Shown one piece after another: positions 9,093 through 18,085 of a DNA stretch of 64,000 bases (position 1 is the stretch's first letter; the number at the start of each line of letters is the position of its first letter). The translations under genes were made by a program, and so were the position numbers. The notes below the pieces were generated by a model. That model saw nothing but the letters and a program-made list of their open reading frames with translations. It was not told the DNA's origin and did no database searches. Source of the DNA: a bacterium (GTDB taxonomy: Bacteria > Desulfobacterota > Binatia > HRBIN30 > CADEER01); assembly GCA_019637795.1 (NCBI GenBank), contig JAHBUY010000009.1, positions 180,403-244,402 of the forward strand, written 5' to 3'.

Positions 9093-10796
9093 ATGCACGA
9101 TCTGGTCATTCGCGGGGGCACCATCGTCGACGGCAGCGGGCGGGAGCGCTTCACCGGCGACGTGGCGATCGATGACGGCGTGATCGCGGCGGTCGGCCGG
9201 GTCGGGGGGCGCGGCCGGCGCGAGATCGACGCCGGCGAGCTGCTGGTGACCCCCGGCTGGGTCGACGTGCACACGCACTACGACGGCCAGGTCACCTGGG
9301 ACCCGATCCTGGCGCCGTCGAGCTGGCACGGGGTGACGACGCTGGTGATGGGCAACTGCGGCGTCGGTTTCGCGCCGCGCCGCCCCGGCGAAGAGCAATT
9401 CCTCATCGAGCTGATGGAAGGGGTCGAGGACATCCCCGGCACCGCCCTGCACGAGGGCATCGAATGGCGCTGGGAGTCGTTCCCCGAGTACCTGGACGCG
9501 CTGGCGGCGATGCCGCGCGTGCTCGACGTCGCCGCCCAGGTGCCGCACTGCGCGCTGCGCGCCTACGTGCTCGGCGAGCGGGCGCACGAGGACGAGCTGA
9601 CGCCGGACGCCATCGCCGCCATGGCGCGCCTGACCGAGGACGCGCTGCGCGCCGGCGCCGTCGGCTTCAGCACCTCGCGGACCATCCTGCACCGCTCGCG
9701 CCACGGCCTGGTCCCCGGCACGCACTCGACGCCCGAGGAGCTGCTGGCGCTCGGCGGCGCGCTCGGCGCCGCCGGCCACGGCGTCTTCGAGATGGTCGCC
9801 GACCTGCAGGGCCAGGAACCCGATCTCTCCTGGATGATCGACTTCTGCCGCCGCACCGGCCGCACCATCACCTTCGCCCTGGCGCAGACGCCGATGCAGC
9901 CGACCGCCTGGCGCGACACGCTGGCGCGCGTCGAGGAACTGGCGGCGAGCGGGCTGCGGATCGTCCCGCAGGTCCCCTGCCGGCCGACCGGCATGCTGTA
10001 CGGGCTGCAGAGCTCGCTGCATCCGTTCATCTCGCATCCCACCTACGTCGGCGAGCTGGCGGCGCTGCCGCTGGCCGAACGGGTGGCGCGCCTGCGCACG
10101 CCCGAGGTCCGCGCCCGCCTGCTCGCCGAGGAACCGGGCATCGAGCACCCGATCGCGCGCCTGCTCATCACCAACTGGCCGCAGATGTTCCCGCTCGGCG
10201 ATCCGCCCGACTACGAGCCGGCGCCGGAAACCAGCGTCTTCGCCGTCGCCGGCCGCGAGGGGCGGCGCCCGGAGGAGGTCGTCTACGACTGGATGCTCGA
10301 GCGCGACGGCCGCCAGTTTCTCTTCGCGCCGCTCGCCAACTACGTCGATGCCAACTTCGACGCGCTGCGCGAGATGATGCTGCACCCGCGCAGCGTCCTC
10401 GGCCTCTCCGACGGCGGCGCCCACTGCGGCCTGATCTGCGACGCCAGCATGCCGACCTACCTCCTCACCCACTGGGCGCGCGACCGGCGGCGCGGCGAGC
10501 GCATCCCGCTCGAGCAGGTGGTGCGGCTGCAGACCGGCAACACCGCCGCGGTCTACGGCTTCGCGGACCGCGGCACCCTCGAGGTCGGCAAGAAGGCGGA
10601 CGTCAACGTCATCGACCACGACGCGCTGCGCCTGCACGCGCCGGAGATGGTCTTCGATCTGCCCGGCGGCGGCCGCCGGCTGGTGCAGCGGGTGGACGGC
10701 TATCGCTACACCGTCGTCTCCGGCGCGGTGACCTTCGAGAACGGCGAAGCGACCGGCGCGCGGCCCGGCGCCCTGGTCCGCGGCCACGCCGCGTAG
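9093..10796 (+). CDS. D-aminoacylase-like amidohydrolase (N-acyl-D-amino-acid deacylase family)
   Basis: 567 residues from the ATG at 9093 (MHDLVIRGGTIVDGSG), the usual family start; a GTG nine bases earlier is possible. The N-terminal beta domain is followed by the TIM barrel with the HTHYDG metal motif, GVTTLVMGNCGVGFAP, the DGGAHCGLICD segment near the C-terminus, and LQTGNTAAVYGFADRGTLEVGKKADVNV. These are diagnostic of the D-aminoacylase branch, about 570 residues long, that is common in soil bacteria. Enzymes of this branch hydrolyse N-acyl-D-amino acids or related amides; this substrate is unknown. It stands alone between a palindrome and a hairpin. Confidence 0.88.
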   Translation: MHDLVIRGGTIVDGSGRERFTGDVAIDDGVIAAVGRVGGRGRREIDAGELLVTPGWVDVHTHYDGQVTWDPILAPSSWHGVTTLVMGNCGVGFAPRRPGEEQFLIELMEGVEDIPGTALHEGIEWRWESFPEYLDALAAMPRVLDVAAQVPHCALRAYVLGERAHEDELTPDAIAAMARLTEDALRAGAVGFSTSRTILHRSRHGLVPGTHSTPEELLALGGALGAAGHGVFEMVADLQGQEPDLSWMIDFCRRTGRTITFALAQTPMQPTAWRDTLARVEELAASGLRIVPQVPCRPTGMLYGLQSSLHPFISHPTYVGELAALPLAERVARLRTPEVRARLLAEEPGIEHPIARLLITNWPQMFPLGDPPDYEPAPETSVFAVAGREGRRPEEVVYDWMLERDGRQFLFAPLANYVDANFDALREMMLHPRSVLGLSDGGAHCGLICDASMPTYLLTHWARDRRRGERIPLEQVVRLQTGNTAAVYGFADRGTLEVGKKADVNVIDHDALRLHAPEMVFDLPGGGRRLVQRVDGYRYTVVSGAVTFENGEATGARPGALVRGHAA

Positions 10797-10824
10797 CCAC
10801 CCGCGGCGCGACGTCTGGACAACC

Positions 10825-10849
10825 GGCGGCGCGGGGGCACCGCGCCGCC
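10825..10849 (+). terminator. GC hairpin between amidohydrolase and antiporter genes
   Basis: GGCGGCGCGG (10825-10834) pairs perfectly with CCGCGCCGCC (10840-10849) around a 5-nt loop. It lies 28 nt after the amidohydrolase stop and 22 nt before the antiporter ATG. There is no U-tract, so it may be a factor-assisted terminator or a 5'-leader structure of the downstream mRNA. Confidence 0.45.
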
Positions 10850-10871
10850 ATCGGTCCCACCAGCGACTCCC

Positions 10872-12575
10872 ATGCACGGCGAGAGCATCCTGACCGACAT
10901 CGGCGCGGCCATCCTGGCGGCGACCGTGTTGGCCTACGTCGCGCGCGCGCTGCGCCAGCCGCTGCTCCTCGCCTACATCGGCGCCGGGCTGCTGATCGGG
11001 CCGCCGGGGCTCGGCATCGTGCGCAGCGAGAGAACGATCGCCGACCTCTCGGAGCTCGGCCTCGCCTTCCTCATGTTCATCGTCGGGCTGGAGATCGACC
11101 TGAAGAAACTGGTCCGCTCCGGCCGCATCGGCGTGCCGGTGGCGCTCGGGCAGGTGTTCCTCTGCGCGCTGTTCGCCTACGTCGCCGTCGTCGGTCTCGG
11201 CTTCGCCGGCCTGCCGGCGCTCTACCTCGGCGTCGCCTCCGCCTTCTCGAGCACGATGATCGTCGTCAAGCTGCTCTCCGACAAGAGCGAGCTCGACACG
11301 GTGGACGGCCGCCTCACGCTCGGCATCCTGCTCGCCCAGGACGTGCTGGCGATCGTCGTGCTGGCGCTGCAACCCAACCTCGACGACCCGTCGCTGGCGC
11401 CGATCACGCTGTCGCTGCTCGCCGGCCTCGGGCTGGTCGCCGGCGCGTTCACCGTCGCCCGCTACCTGCTGCCGCCGCTGCTCCGCTGGGCCGCGAAGAG
11501 CCCGGAGATCGTCCTCATCTCCGCCGTCTCGTGGTGCCTGCTGATCGGCTACTTCGCCGTCCTCGCCGACTTCTCGATCGCCATGGGGGCTTTGATCGCC
11601 GGCGTCACCCTGTCGGCGCTGCCCTATACGCTCGACGTCGTGGCCAAGATCCGCGGCCTGCGCGACTTCTTCGTCACCCTGTTCTTCGTCGCCCTCGGCA
11701 TGCAGCTCGACCTCGGCTCGCCACGCGTGCTGGCGGCGTCGCTGGGACTCTCGGCGGTGGTCATCGCCAGCCGCTTCCTCACCGTGACGCCGATGCTCAG
11801 CCTGGCCGGCTTCGGCCCGCGCGTCGGCATCCTCAGCGCCATCGCGCTCGCCCAGGCCGGCGAGTTCGCGCTGGTCATCGTCAGCATCGGCCTCGCCCTC
11901 GGACACATCGACCGCGAGGTGACCTCGGTCATGGCGCTCACCCTGGTGATCACCTCGACGGTGTCGACGTACATGGTGATGTCCAACCACCGCCTGGCGC
12001 GCGGGGGCGTCCGGCTCCTGCGACACCTCGGGCTGCGCGAGCACGCCGAGGACGCGGCCGCGGCGGCGAGCGCCGAGTCGCGCCCCAGCATCGTCCTGCT
12101 CGGCTTCCACCGCGTCGCCAGCTCGCTCCTGCACGCCGCCGGCGCCCGCGAGGCGGGCGCCGGCATGCACATCGTCGACTTCAGCCCCGAGGTCTACCAG
12201 CGCCTGCGCGCCATGCAGGTGTCGATCACCTACGGCGACATCAGCCACCTCGACACCCTGGAGCACGTTGGCGTCGAGCACGCGCAGCTCGTGCTCTCGA
12301 CGGTGTCGGACGACTTCCTGCGCAGCACCAGCAACATGGCCCTGCTACGCGCCGTGCGCCGCATCAACCCCGCGGCGCGAGTGGTGGTCTGCGCCGAGAC
12401 CATCGCCCAGGCGCGCGAGATGTACGCCGCCGGCGCGGACTACGTCGTCATGCCGCGCCTGGAGACGGCCCGCGCCTTCCTCGAGGTGCTGGACGCGGTC
12501 GCCGCGGGCACCCTCGACCAACTGCGCGCCGCCGCGGTGCGGGACCTCGGCGAGCGACAGGAAGTACTGGCCTAG
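10872..12575 (+). CDS. Cation:proton antiporter with TrkA-N domain (KefB/CPA2 type)
   Basis: 567 residues. The first roughly 375 form about 12 hydrophobic segments of a CPA2 Na+/H+ exchanger domain, with YIGAGLLIGPPGLG, LAFLMFIVGLEID, ASAFSSTMIVVKLL, GILLAQDVLAIVVL and ALAQAGEFALVI in the expected order. The C-terminal part (about 405-535) is a RCK/TrkA-N domain (PSIVLLGFHRVASSLLHA, ITYGDISHLDTLEHVGVEHAQLVLSTVSDD) that senses nucleotides or ligands and gates the channel. The first glycine motif of this domain is degenerate (GFHRVA instead of GxGxxG). Likely K+ efflux in pH or electrophile stress. Confidence 0.9.
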   Translation: MHGESILTDIGAAILAATVLAYVARALRQPLLLAYIGAGLLIGPPGLGIVRSERTIADLSELGLAFLMFIVGLEIDLKKLVRSGRIGVPVALGQVFLCALFAYVAVVGLGFAGLPALYLGVASAFSSTMIVVKLLSDKSELDTVDGRLTLGILLAQDVLAIVVLALQPNLDDPSLAPITLSLLAGLGLVAGAFTVARYLLPPLLRWAAKSPEIVLISAVSWCLLIGYFAVLADFSIAMGALIAGVTLSALPYTLDVVAKIRGLRDFFVTLFFVALGMQLDLGSPRVLAASLGLSAVVIASRFLTVTPMLSLAGFGPRVGILSAIALAQAGEFALVIVSIGLALGHIDREVTSVMALTLVITSTVSTYMVMSNHRLARGGVRLLRHLGLREHAEDAAAAASAESRPSIVLLGFHRVASSLLHAAGAREAGAGMHIVDFSPEVYQRLRAMQVSITYGDISHLDTLEHVGVEHAQLVLSTVSDDFLRSTSNMALLRAVRRINPAARVVVCAETIAQAREMYAAGADYVVMPRLETARAFLEVLDAVAAGTLDQLRAAAVRDLGERQEVLA

Positions 12576-12599
12576 CTGGCCTCGATAAGACCAAGCACC

Positions 12600-12749
12600 T
12601 TCACCACGGAGGCACGGAGGCACGGAGGGTGCAGCGTCGCAATGGCGGGTGGGTGCAATCCCTATGGCCATTGCTGATGGCGTTGGGGATCTCGCCCCCG
12701 AACCCCCTCCTGTCCAGGTTACTCCGTGTCTCCGTGCCTCCGTGGTGAA
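12600..12749. repeat. Long inverted repeat of GCACGGAG units between convergent genes
   Basis: The left arm (12600-12627) starts TTCACCACGGAGGCACGG and is built of GCACGGAG units. The right arm (12722-12749) is its reverse complement with 27 of 28 positions matching. The 94-nt loop has no gene. The element fills the space between the antiporter (+) and the dienelactone hydrolase (-), so a bidirectional terminator or a mobile, REP/MITE-like hairpin repeat is plausible. Similar CACGGAGG/CGCGGAGG units occur near 33290, 33350 and 48170. Confidence 0.75.
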
Positions 12750-12795
12750 ATGCTTTCGTCACGTCACGGCTCGCTGGACTAGCCGCGGCGCCGGG

Positions 12796-13590
12796 TCAGC
12801 GCAGGCGCAGGCGGAAGAAGTCGAGGATCTCGTCGCGCGCCGCGATGGTCGGCTCGCCGGCGCGGTCGATGAGGTGGATGGTGACGACGCTGTGCGGCAT
12901 CTTCATCGGCGCGTCCGGGTTGGCGGCGGAGTCCGGCAGGACGCGGCCGACGAAGCGGTCGCCGAGCGCCCGTTCGTAGGCGGCGAAGCGTTCGGCGCGG
13001 CAGAAGGCATCGCCGGCGAAGCGGTAGGCGAGCACGGTCAGATCCTCGCGCTGCAGACGCTCGCGCACCTGCGCCAGCTCGTCGGGGGCGATGTGCATGC
13101 CGCCGCGCTGGAAGAGCGGCAGCGACGGCTGCGACAGGACCGGCGCGCGCACCGCCGGTTCGAGCATCATCGAGAGCGCGAAGTTGCCGGTGAAGCACAT
13201 GCCGATCGCGCCGACGCCGCGGCCGCCGCAGAGCGGGTGGGCGTGCGCCGCCAGGGCGCGCAGCCAGTCGACGATCGGGCTCGACTGGTCGGCGGCGAAG
13301 GCGCGGAACTCGCGGCTGATGCAGGCGCGCGCCATCGTCCGCAGGCCGTAGAGCGTGGTCGGCGGACGGCCGTCGTCGCCGAACAGGTGCGGCATCCAGA
13401 CCGTGAACCCGGCGTCGCGCACCCAGCGCGCGAAGCGCGCGACGTGCGGGTGGATGCCCGGCATCTCGCTCATGACGATCACCGCCGGGCCGCTGCCGGC
13501 GACGTAGACGCGACGGGTCTGGTCGAGGAACGTCAGCTCGCGGCGTTCGAAGTCGGCGAGCGCATCCGGCCGGAACAGGTCGTCCTGCAT
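12796..13590 (-). CDS. Dienelactone hydrolase family protein
   Basis: 264 residues from the ATG at 13590 (MQDDLFRPDALADF). It has an alpha/beta-hydrolase fold with the DLH-type nucleophile elbow GMCFTGN, so Cys132 replaces the Ser of most esterases. An acidic residue in EMPG (Glu42) stands where DLH has its cysteine-activating Glu, and a C-terminal PHSVVTIH supplies the His. Family members hydrolyse dienelactone in chlorocatechol breakdown or act on other lactones and esters. No chlorocatechol genes lie nearby, so the substrate is open. It is divergent from the double GNAT gene, 87 nt away. Confidence 0.83.
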   Translation of the reverse strand: MQDDLFRPDALADFERRELTFLDQTRRVYVAGSGPAVIVMSEMPGIHPHVARFARWVRDAGFTVWMPHLFGDDGRPPTTLYGLRTMARACISREFRAFAADQSSPIVDWLRALAAHAHPLCGGRGVGAIGMCFTGNFALSMMLEPAVRAPVLSQPSLPLFQRGGMHIAPDELAQVRERLQREDLTVLAYRFAGDAFCRAERFAAYERALGDRFVGRVLPDSAANPDAPMKMPHSVVTIHLIDRAGEPTIAARDEILDFFRLRLR

Positions 13591-13677
13591 GCGCGCGCTC
13601 GTAGCACAGGCGGCGGGCGCATGGGCAACGGACGGCACCTCGACAGAACGCGGACGGGTCTGCATAGTCGGCGCGCC

Positions 13678-14538
13678 ATGCCACGCGTCGTCCTCCGTCC
13701 CGCCACCGCGGCCGACACCGCGGTCTGCGGCCGCATCTGTTACGACGCGTTCGCGGCGATCGCGGCGCAGCACAATTTCCCGCCCGACTTCCCGTCGGCG
13801 GAATTCGCCGAGTCGGTGCTCGCCGGCATGCTGCGACACGAGGAGGTCACGGCGACCGCCGCGGTCGTCGACGGCACCGTGGTCGGGAGCTGCTTCGTCA
13901 CCGACACCGGGCCGATCGCGGCGATCGGGCCCATCACCGTCTCACCGGCAGCGCAGGACGCCGCCATCGGCCGGCACCTGATGGAGCACGCGCTCGACGA
14001 CGCCACCCGGCGCGGCTTCGTCGGCGTGCGCCTGGTGCAGGCGGCGTACCACGGCCGCTCGATGGCGCTCTACGCCAAGCTCGGCTTCGAGGTGCGCGAG
14101 CCGCTGGCCTGCATGCAGGGCGCGCCGCTCGCGCTGACCGTGCCCGGACACGCCGTGCGGCCGGCCGGGCCGGACGACGCCGAGCGCTGCAACGTGCTGC
14201 ACTTCCGCGTCCACGGCCACACCCGCCAGCCGGAGGTCGCCGACGCCATCCGCCAGGGCCTGGCGACGGTCGTCGAACGCGACGGCCGCCTCACCGGCTA
14301 CGCGACGCTGCTCGGCTTCCCGGGCCACGCGGTGGGCGAGACCAACGCCGACCTGCAGGCGCTGATCGGCGCCGCCCCGATGTTCTTCGGCCCCGGCTTC
14401 CTGGTGCCGACGCGCAATGGCGACCTCTTCCGCTGGTGCCTCTCCCAGGGCCTGCGGGTGACGCAGCCGCTCACCCTGATGAGCCTCGGACTGTACAACG
14501 AACCGCGCGGGGCGTTCCTGCCGTCCGTGCTGTTCTGA
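13678..14538 (+). CDS. GNAT family N-acetyltransferase, tandem-domain
   Basis: 286 residues, long for one GNAT domain (about 150). The first half carries a complete domain: PATAADTAVCGRICYDAF, VVGSCFVTDTGPI, then AIGRHLMEHALDDATRRGF where the acetyl-CoA loop stands, and MALYAKLGFEVREP. A second, more divergent half (VRPAGPDDAERCNVLHFRVHGH to the end) looks like a degenerate second GNAT domain, perhaps structural. Start at the ATG 13678 directly before the domain; upstream in-frame sequence is not protein-like. Substrate unknown. Confidence 0.85.
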   Translation: MPRVVLRPATAADTAVCGRICYDAFAAIAAQHNFPPDFPSAEFAESVLAGMLRHEEVTATAAVVDGTVVGSCFVTDTGPIAAIGPITVSPAAQDAAIGRHLMEHALDDATRRGFVGVRLVQAAYHGRSMALYAKLGFEVREPLACMQGAPLALTVPGHAVRPAGPDDAERCNVLHFRVHGHTRQPEVADAIRQGLATVVERDGRLTGYATLLGFPGHAVGETNADLQALIGAAPMFFGPGFLVPTRNGDLFRWCLSQGLRVTQPLTLMSLGLYNEPRGAFLPSVLF

Positions 14539-14596
14539 ACCCCCGTGGCCCGGCCGCGAACGGGCGGCCCGCCGCGTCCCGGGGCGTCGCCGGCGG

Positions 14597-15088
14597 TCAG
14601 GCCGCGAGGCGGCCGAACGCGGACGCCGGCGCCGGCGCGGCGACGCGGCCGAGCAGCGCGTCGACCGAGAGCGGACCGGCGCCGTTCACCCCGAGCCAGA
14701 CGAAGAGCACGATGTAGAGGAACTCGATCATCGTGAAGAGGCTGGCGACGCCGTCGACCTGGTCCCACAGCGCGGTGCGGATGGCGACGACCATGGTGAC
14801 GATCAGGGGCACGACCGCGAAGCGGGTGGCGAAGCCGACCAGCAGCAGGGCGCCGCACACGAGCTCGGTGGTGCTCGCCAGGTAGGCCTGGAACGCCGGC
14901 ATCGGCAGGCCGAGGCTGGTGAAGAACTCGATGACCCTGCCGATGTCGCTCAGCTTGCCCCAGCCGGATTGCACGAAGACGACGCCGACGACGACCCGGG
15001 CGAGGGTCGGCGGCAGCCAGGCGAGGGCGCCGGCGATGCGGCCGGCGAGCCCGTTCACGGCGCCGGCGAGGCGGATGATGGCGTGCAT
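14597..15088 (-). CDS. DoxX family membrane protein
   Basis: 163 residues with four predicted membrane helices (about 25-45, 68-90, 93-108, 118-138). LARVVVGVVFVQSGWGKL, FQAYLASTTELVCGALLLVGFATR and the short cytosolic loops match the DoxX/MauF-like family. Proteins of this group are small quinone-related or redox-associated membrane proteins whose function is mostly undefined. An AGGTCCACC Shine-Dalgarno-like stretch precedes the ATG. It is transcribed towards the end of the GNAT gene. Confidence 0.85.
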   Translation of the reverse strand: MHAIIRLAGAVNGLAGRIAGALAWLPPTLARVVVGVVFVQSGWGKLSDIGRVIEFFTSLGLPMPAFQAYLASTTELVCGALLLVGFATRFAVVPLIVTMVVAIRTALWDQVDGVASLFTMIEFLYIVLFVWLGVNGAGPLSVDALLGRVAAPAPASAFGRLAA

Positions 15089-15174
15089 TGGTGGACCTCC
15101 TTCGCCGCCTTGGATGGCAGCCGCCGCGTTGGCGTTTCACGCCGGCGGGCCCGGCCGCCGGGCGGCCGCCGAGG

Positions 15175-16413
15175 TCAATCGCGCCGCTGGAAGGCCACCG
15201 GCATGTGGCGCAGCCCGGTGTGCTTGTTGCTGCGTGTCCACTCCACCGGACCGGCGAGGTCGATGCGCGCGCAGCGCGCCAGCAGCGCCTCGAGCACGAC
15301 GCGGATCTCCAGGCGCGCCAGGGCGGCGCCGAGGCAGAAGTGGGCGCCGTGGCCGAAGGCCAGGTGCGGATTGGGGGAACGGGCGACGTCGAGCTCGAAG
15401 GGCGCCGCGAACACCGCCTCGTCGCGGTTGGCCGACGCCCACCACAGCGTCACCTTGTCCCCGGCGCCGATGCGCTCGCCGCCCACCGTCACGTCGCGCG
15501 TCGCGGTGCGGCGGTTGTACGGCGTCGAGGACGCCCAGCGCAGCATCTCCTCGACCGCCGACGGCACCAGCGACGGATCGCGCTGCAGCCGCTGCCAGGC
15601 CGCCGGCCGCTCGCTCAGCGCCAGCACCCCGAGCGCCAGCGAGTTGCGGGTCGTCTCGCTGCCGGCGTGCACCAGCAGGTTGAAGAACATCTGCAACTCG
15701 AGATCGGTCATCGGCTCGCCGGCGCCGTCGGACGTGGCGAGCGCGCCGTGGACCACCGCCGACAGCAGGTCGTCGCCGGGCGCGCGCCGCTTCTCCTCGA
15801 TCAGTTGGCTGCCATAGGCGAACATCGCGGCGCCGGCGGCGGCGGATTTCTCGCTCGGCGCGCCGAGATCGCGGTCGTCGTAGTCGAGCGTCGCGTTGGC
15901 CCAGCCGAACAGCGCGTGGCGATCGGCCTGGGGCACGCCGAGCAGCTTGGCGATCGCCTGCAGCGGCAGCTCGGCGGCGACCTCGACCAGGAAGTCGCAG
16001 CGCGGCTGGGTCAGCGCCCGGTCGAGGATGGCGCCCGTGCGCTGGCGCAGCTCGTCCTCGAGCTCGCGCAGCATGCGCGGCGACAGCGCCGGCGCGACGA
16101 CGCGGCGGATCAGGCGATGGCGGGGATCGTCCATCATGTTGAGCAGGACGCCGGCGGCGAAGCCGCTCGGGAGATCCTCGATCAGCGTCCCGCCGCCGTC
16201 CCGGCCGCCACCGGTGTGCGAGGAGAACGTCGCCGCGTCGCTCGCCGCCGCGACGATGTCGGCATACCGGGTCAGGACCCAGAACCCCTCCCCGCCCGGC
16301 GTGTGCGCCGTCGGCGGATGGAACCAGACCGGCCGCTCGCGCCGCAGCACGGTGAAGGTCTCGTGCGGGAAGCCGTTCGCGAAGCGGTCGAGATCGGTGA
16401 GATCGACGTCCAC
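15175..16413 (-). CDS. Cytochrome P450
   Basis: 412 residues from a GTG at 16413, the start that gives the usual bacterial P450 length. The I-helix oxygen-activation motif is AGSETTRNS, followed by the ExxR helix (EEMLRW) and the heme-ligand loop FGHGAHFCLGAALAR with Cys360 as ligand. AGxETTRN and the general pattern resemble the CYP124/125/142 group, which hydroxylates steroid and branched lipid side chains; that assignment is inference. It needs a ferredoxin and reductase, not seen in the window. It diverges from the VOC gene across 126 nt that should contain both promoters. Confidence 0.93.
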   Translation of the reverse strand: MDVDLTDLDRFANGFPHETFTVLRRERPVWFHPPTAHTPGGEGFWVLTRYADIVAAASDAATFSSHTGGGRDGGGTLIEDLPSGFAAGVLLNMMDDPRHRLIRRVVAPALSPRMLRELEDELRQRTGAILDRALTQPRCDFLVEVAAELPLQAIAKLLGVPQADRHALFGWANATLDYDDRDLGAPSEKSAAAGAAMFAYGSQLIEEKRRAPGDDLLSAVVHGALATSDGAGEPMTDLELQMFFNLLVHAGSETTRNSLALGVLALSERPAAWQRLQRDPSLVPSAVEEMLRWASSTPYNRRTATRDVTVGGERIGAGDKVTLWWASANRDEAVFAAPFELDVARSPNPHLAFGHGAHFCLGAALARLEIRVVLEALLARCARIDLAGPVEWTRSNKHTGLRHMPVAFQRRD

Positions 16414-16539
16414 GGCGCGAGCAGAAGCACAGCGCGTCGTCAGCGGCAATCGGCGGTCGGCCGCCGGCGGTCCCCCCGCGCGCGCTGGCGCGGCGCCGCG
16501 CGATATGGCCTCTTGCGGCATTCCAGCGTGGAGTGTGTC

Positions 16540-17283
16540 ATGCGCCTGCGACAGATCGCCTTCGCCGCCCACGACCGCGACCGGGTGGTCGCCGATCTCG
16601 CCGCCGTGCTCGCCATCGAGGTGTCCTTCAACGATCCGGGCGTCGCGGTCTTCGGCCTCTGCAACGCCGTGCTGCCGGTCGGCGACACGTTCCTCGAGGT
16701 CGTGGCGCCGACCGCGCCCGACAGCGCCGCCGGGCGCTATCTGGCGCGGCGGGGCGGCGACTGCGGCTACATGGTCATGGTGCAGGTCGAGGACACCGAC
16801 GCCGCCCGCCGGCGCGCCGCGGCGCAGGGAGCGCGCATCGTCTGGTCGATCGATCTCGACGACATCAGCGGCACGCACTTCCATCCCCGTGATCTCGGTG
16901 GCGCGCTGCTCTCCGTCGACACGCCGCGCCCGCCAGCCGCGTGGCGCTGGGCGGGCGCGGACTGGGCCCGCCATCGCCGCACCGCCGTCGTCGACCGACT
17001 CGCCGCCGTCGACATGGCGTGCGCCGACCCGGCGGCGACCGCGGCGCGCTGGGCGTCGCTGCTGGACCGCCGCCCCGAACGGCGCGGCGGCGCGCACGAG
17101 ATCGCCCTCGACGCCGGCCGCCTGCGCTTCCTGCCCGGCGCGGCCGCGGGCGAGGACGGCGTCGTCGCCATCGACCTGCACGCGACCGACGCGGCCGCCG
17201 CGGTGGCCGCCGCCGCCGCGCGCGGGCTCGCGCACGGGGACGACTGGGTCCGCATCTGCGGCACGACGCTGCGCCTGGCGTGA
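16540..17283 (+). CDS. VOC-family (glyoxalase-like) protein
   Basis: 247 residues from the ATG at 16540. The N-terminal half is a glyoxalase-like domain (MRLRQIAFAAHDRDRVVADLAAVL, a strand with FLEVVAPT, then GYMVMVQVEDTDAARRRAAAQGARIVW and DLGGALLSVD), and a second VOC unit follows from about 150. It belongs to the glyoxalase-like group with paired beta-alpha-beta-beta-beta modules. Metal-binding residues cannot be assigned with confidence. Placed opposite the P450, it could act in the same lipid or xenobiotic pathway. Confidence 0.75.
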   Translation: MRLRQIAFAAHDRDRVVADLAAVLAIEVSFNDPGVAVFGLCNAVLPVGDTFLEVVAPTAPDSAAGRYLARRGGDCGYMVMVQVEDTDAARRRAAAQGARIVWSIDLDDISGTHFHPRDLGGALLSVDTPRPPAAWRWAGADWARHRRTAVVDRLAAVDMACADPAATAARWASLLDRRPERRGGAHEIALDAGRLRFLPGAAAGEDGVVAIDLHATDAAAAVAAAAARGLAHGDDWVRICGTTLRLA

Positions 17284-17385
17284 TCGCGCCGCGGCGGCGG
17301 CGGTCCATGCGCGATTCCCGCGCCCCGCCGCGCCAGCGCCGCCGTCGTCTTCCTCGGCGGCGCCGGTTGCCGCAGGGCGACGCGA

Positions 17386-17868
17386 TCACCTCGCGGCGGG
17401 AAGGTTGTTCCAGATGTCCCGGTGCAGCTTCCAGGACCCACCGGCCTGCCGCTTCCAGACCACGAGATACTGGGCCACCGCCGTGGTCGGCGCCTTTCCC
17501 GCCGCCTCGATCGCCAGCGAGACCGTCCCCACTTCGTACGCGAGGTCTCCACTGCCCTCCACATCGGCGGTCGTCAGCGTCGCGCTCCGCACCCCGCCAT
17601 CGCGGGTCGCCTTCCAGAATTCGCCGATGGCCTCGTTGCCACGGATCGGCTCGCTGTCCGGCGGAAAGATGATGGCGTCGGACGTGTACATCGCCGCCAG
17701 GGCCTTGGCGTCGCCGCGCGCGAAGGCCGCGCTGAACGCGGCATTCGCCGCTTCGATGGCCGCTCGCGTTTCGCGCCCGGCGTCCTTCTTCCCGTGCGAT
17801 CCCGCATCTGCGTTCGACGCGATCACCGCGATCAGCGCGAACGGCGCAATGAGGCGTATCCACACCAT
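17386..17868 (-). CDS. Secreted NTF2-like (DUF4440/SgcJ-type) protein
   Basis: 160 residues from an ATG at 17868, chosen over one 24 nt upstream because AAGGGGG lies 5 nt before it and a signal peptide (VWIRLIAPFALIAVIASNADA) starts directly. The rest is a cone-shaped NTF2-like fold: AIEAANAAFSAAFARGDAKALAAMYTSDA, GNEAIGEFW, then strands ending with WKLHRDIWNN. This is the DUF4440/SgcJ group, seen as small binding proteins or ketosteroid-isomerase-like enzymes. Ligand unknown. Confidence 0.82.
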   Translation of the reverse strand: MVWIRLIAPFALIAVIASNADAGSHGKKDAGRETRAAIEAANAAFSAAFARGDAKALAAMYTSDAIIFPPDSEPIRGNEAIGEFWKATRDGGVRSATLTTADVEGSGDLAYEVGTVSLAIEAAGKAPTTAVAQYLVVWKRQAGGSWKLHRDIWNNLPAAR

Positions 17869-18085
17869 GCGTACCCCCTTTTGAACGGACATCGATCGTG
17901 AGACTGCACCGATATGTCGCGCATCGCGGCACTGGAAGAGGCGGCCCGCGGCACCCAGGGGTTGCCGCAGGATCGCGATCGCACGCGGAAGGCTCGTGCC
18001 GCCGATCCGCCGGAAGCGGCGTCGACGCCGGGATGACGACCGCCGTCTCCGCTGCTCCGCTGCTCCGCGTGGGTCATGTCCGAGC

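Noticed and set aside
9018..12281. Very long open frame on the minus strand, over 1000 codons
   Set aside because: It is antisense to two clear genes, has Arg/Ala/Asp/Gln/His-rich composition and no domain; such frames are expected from high third-position G+C.
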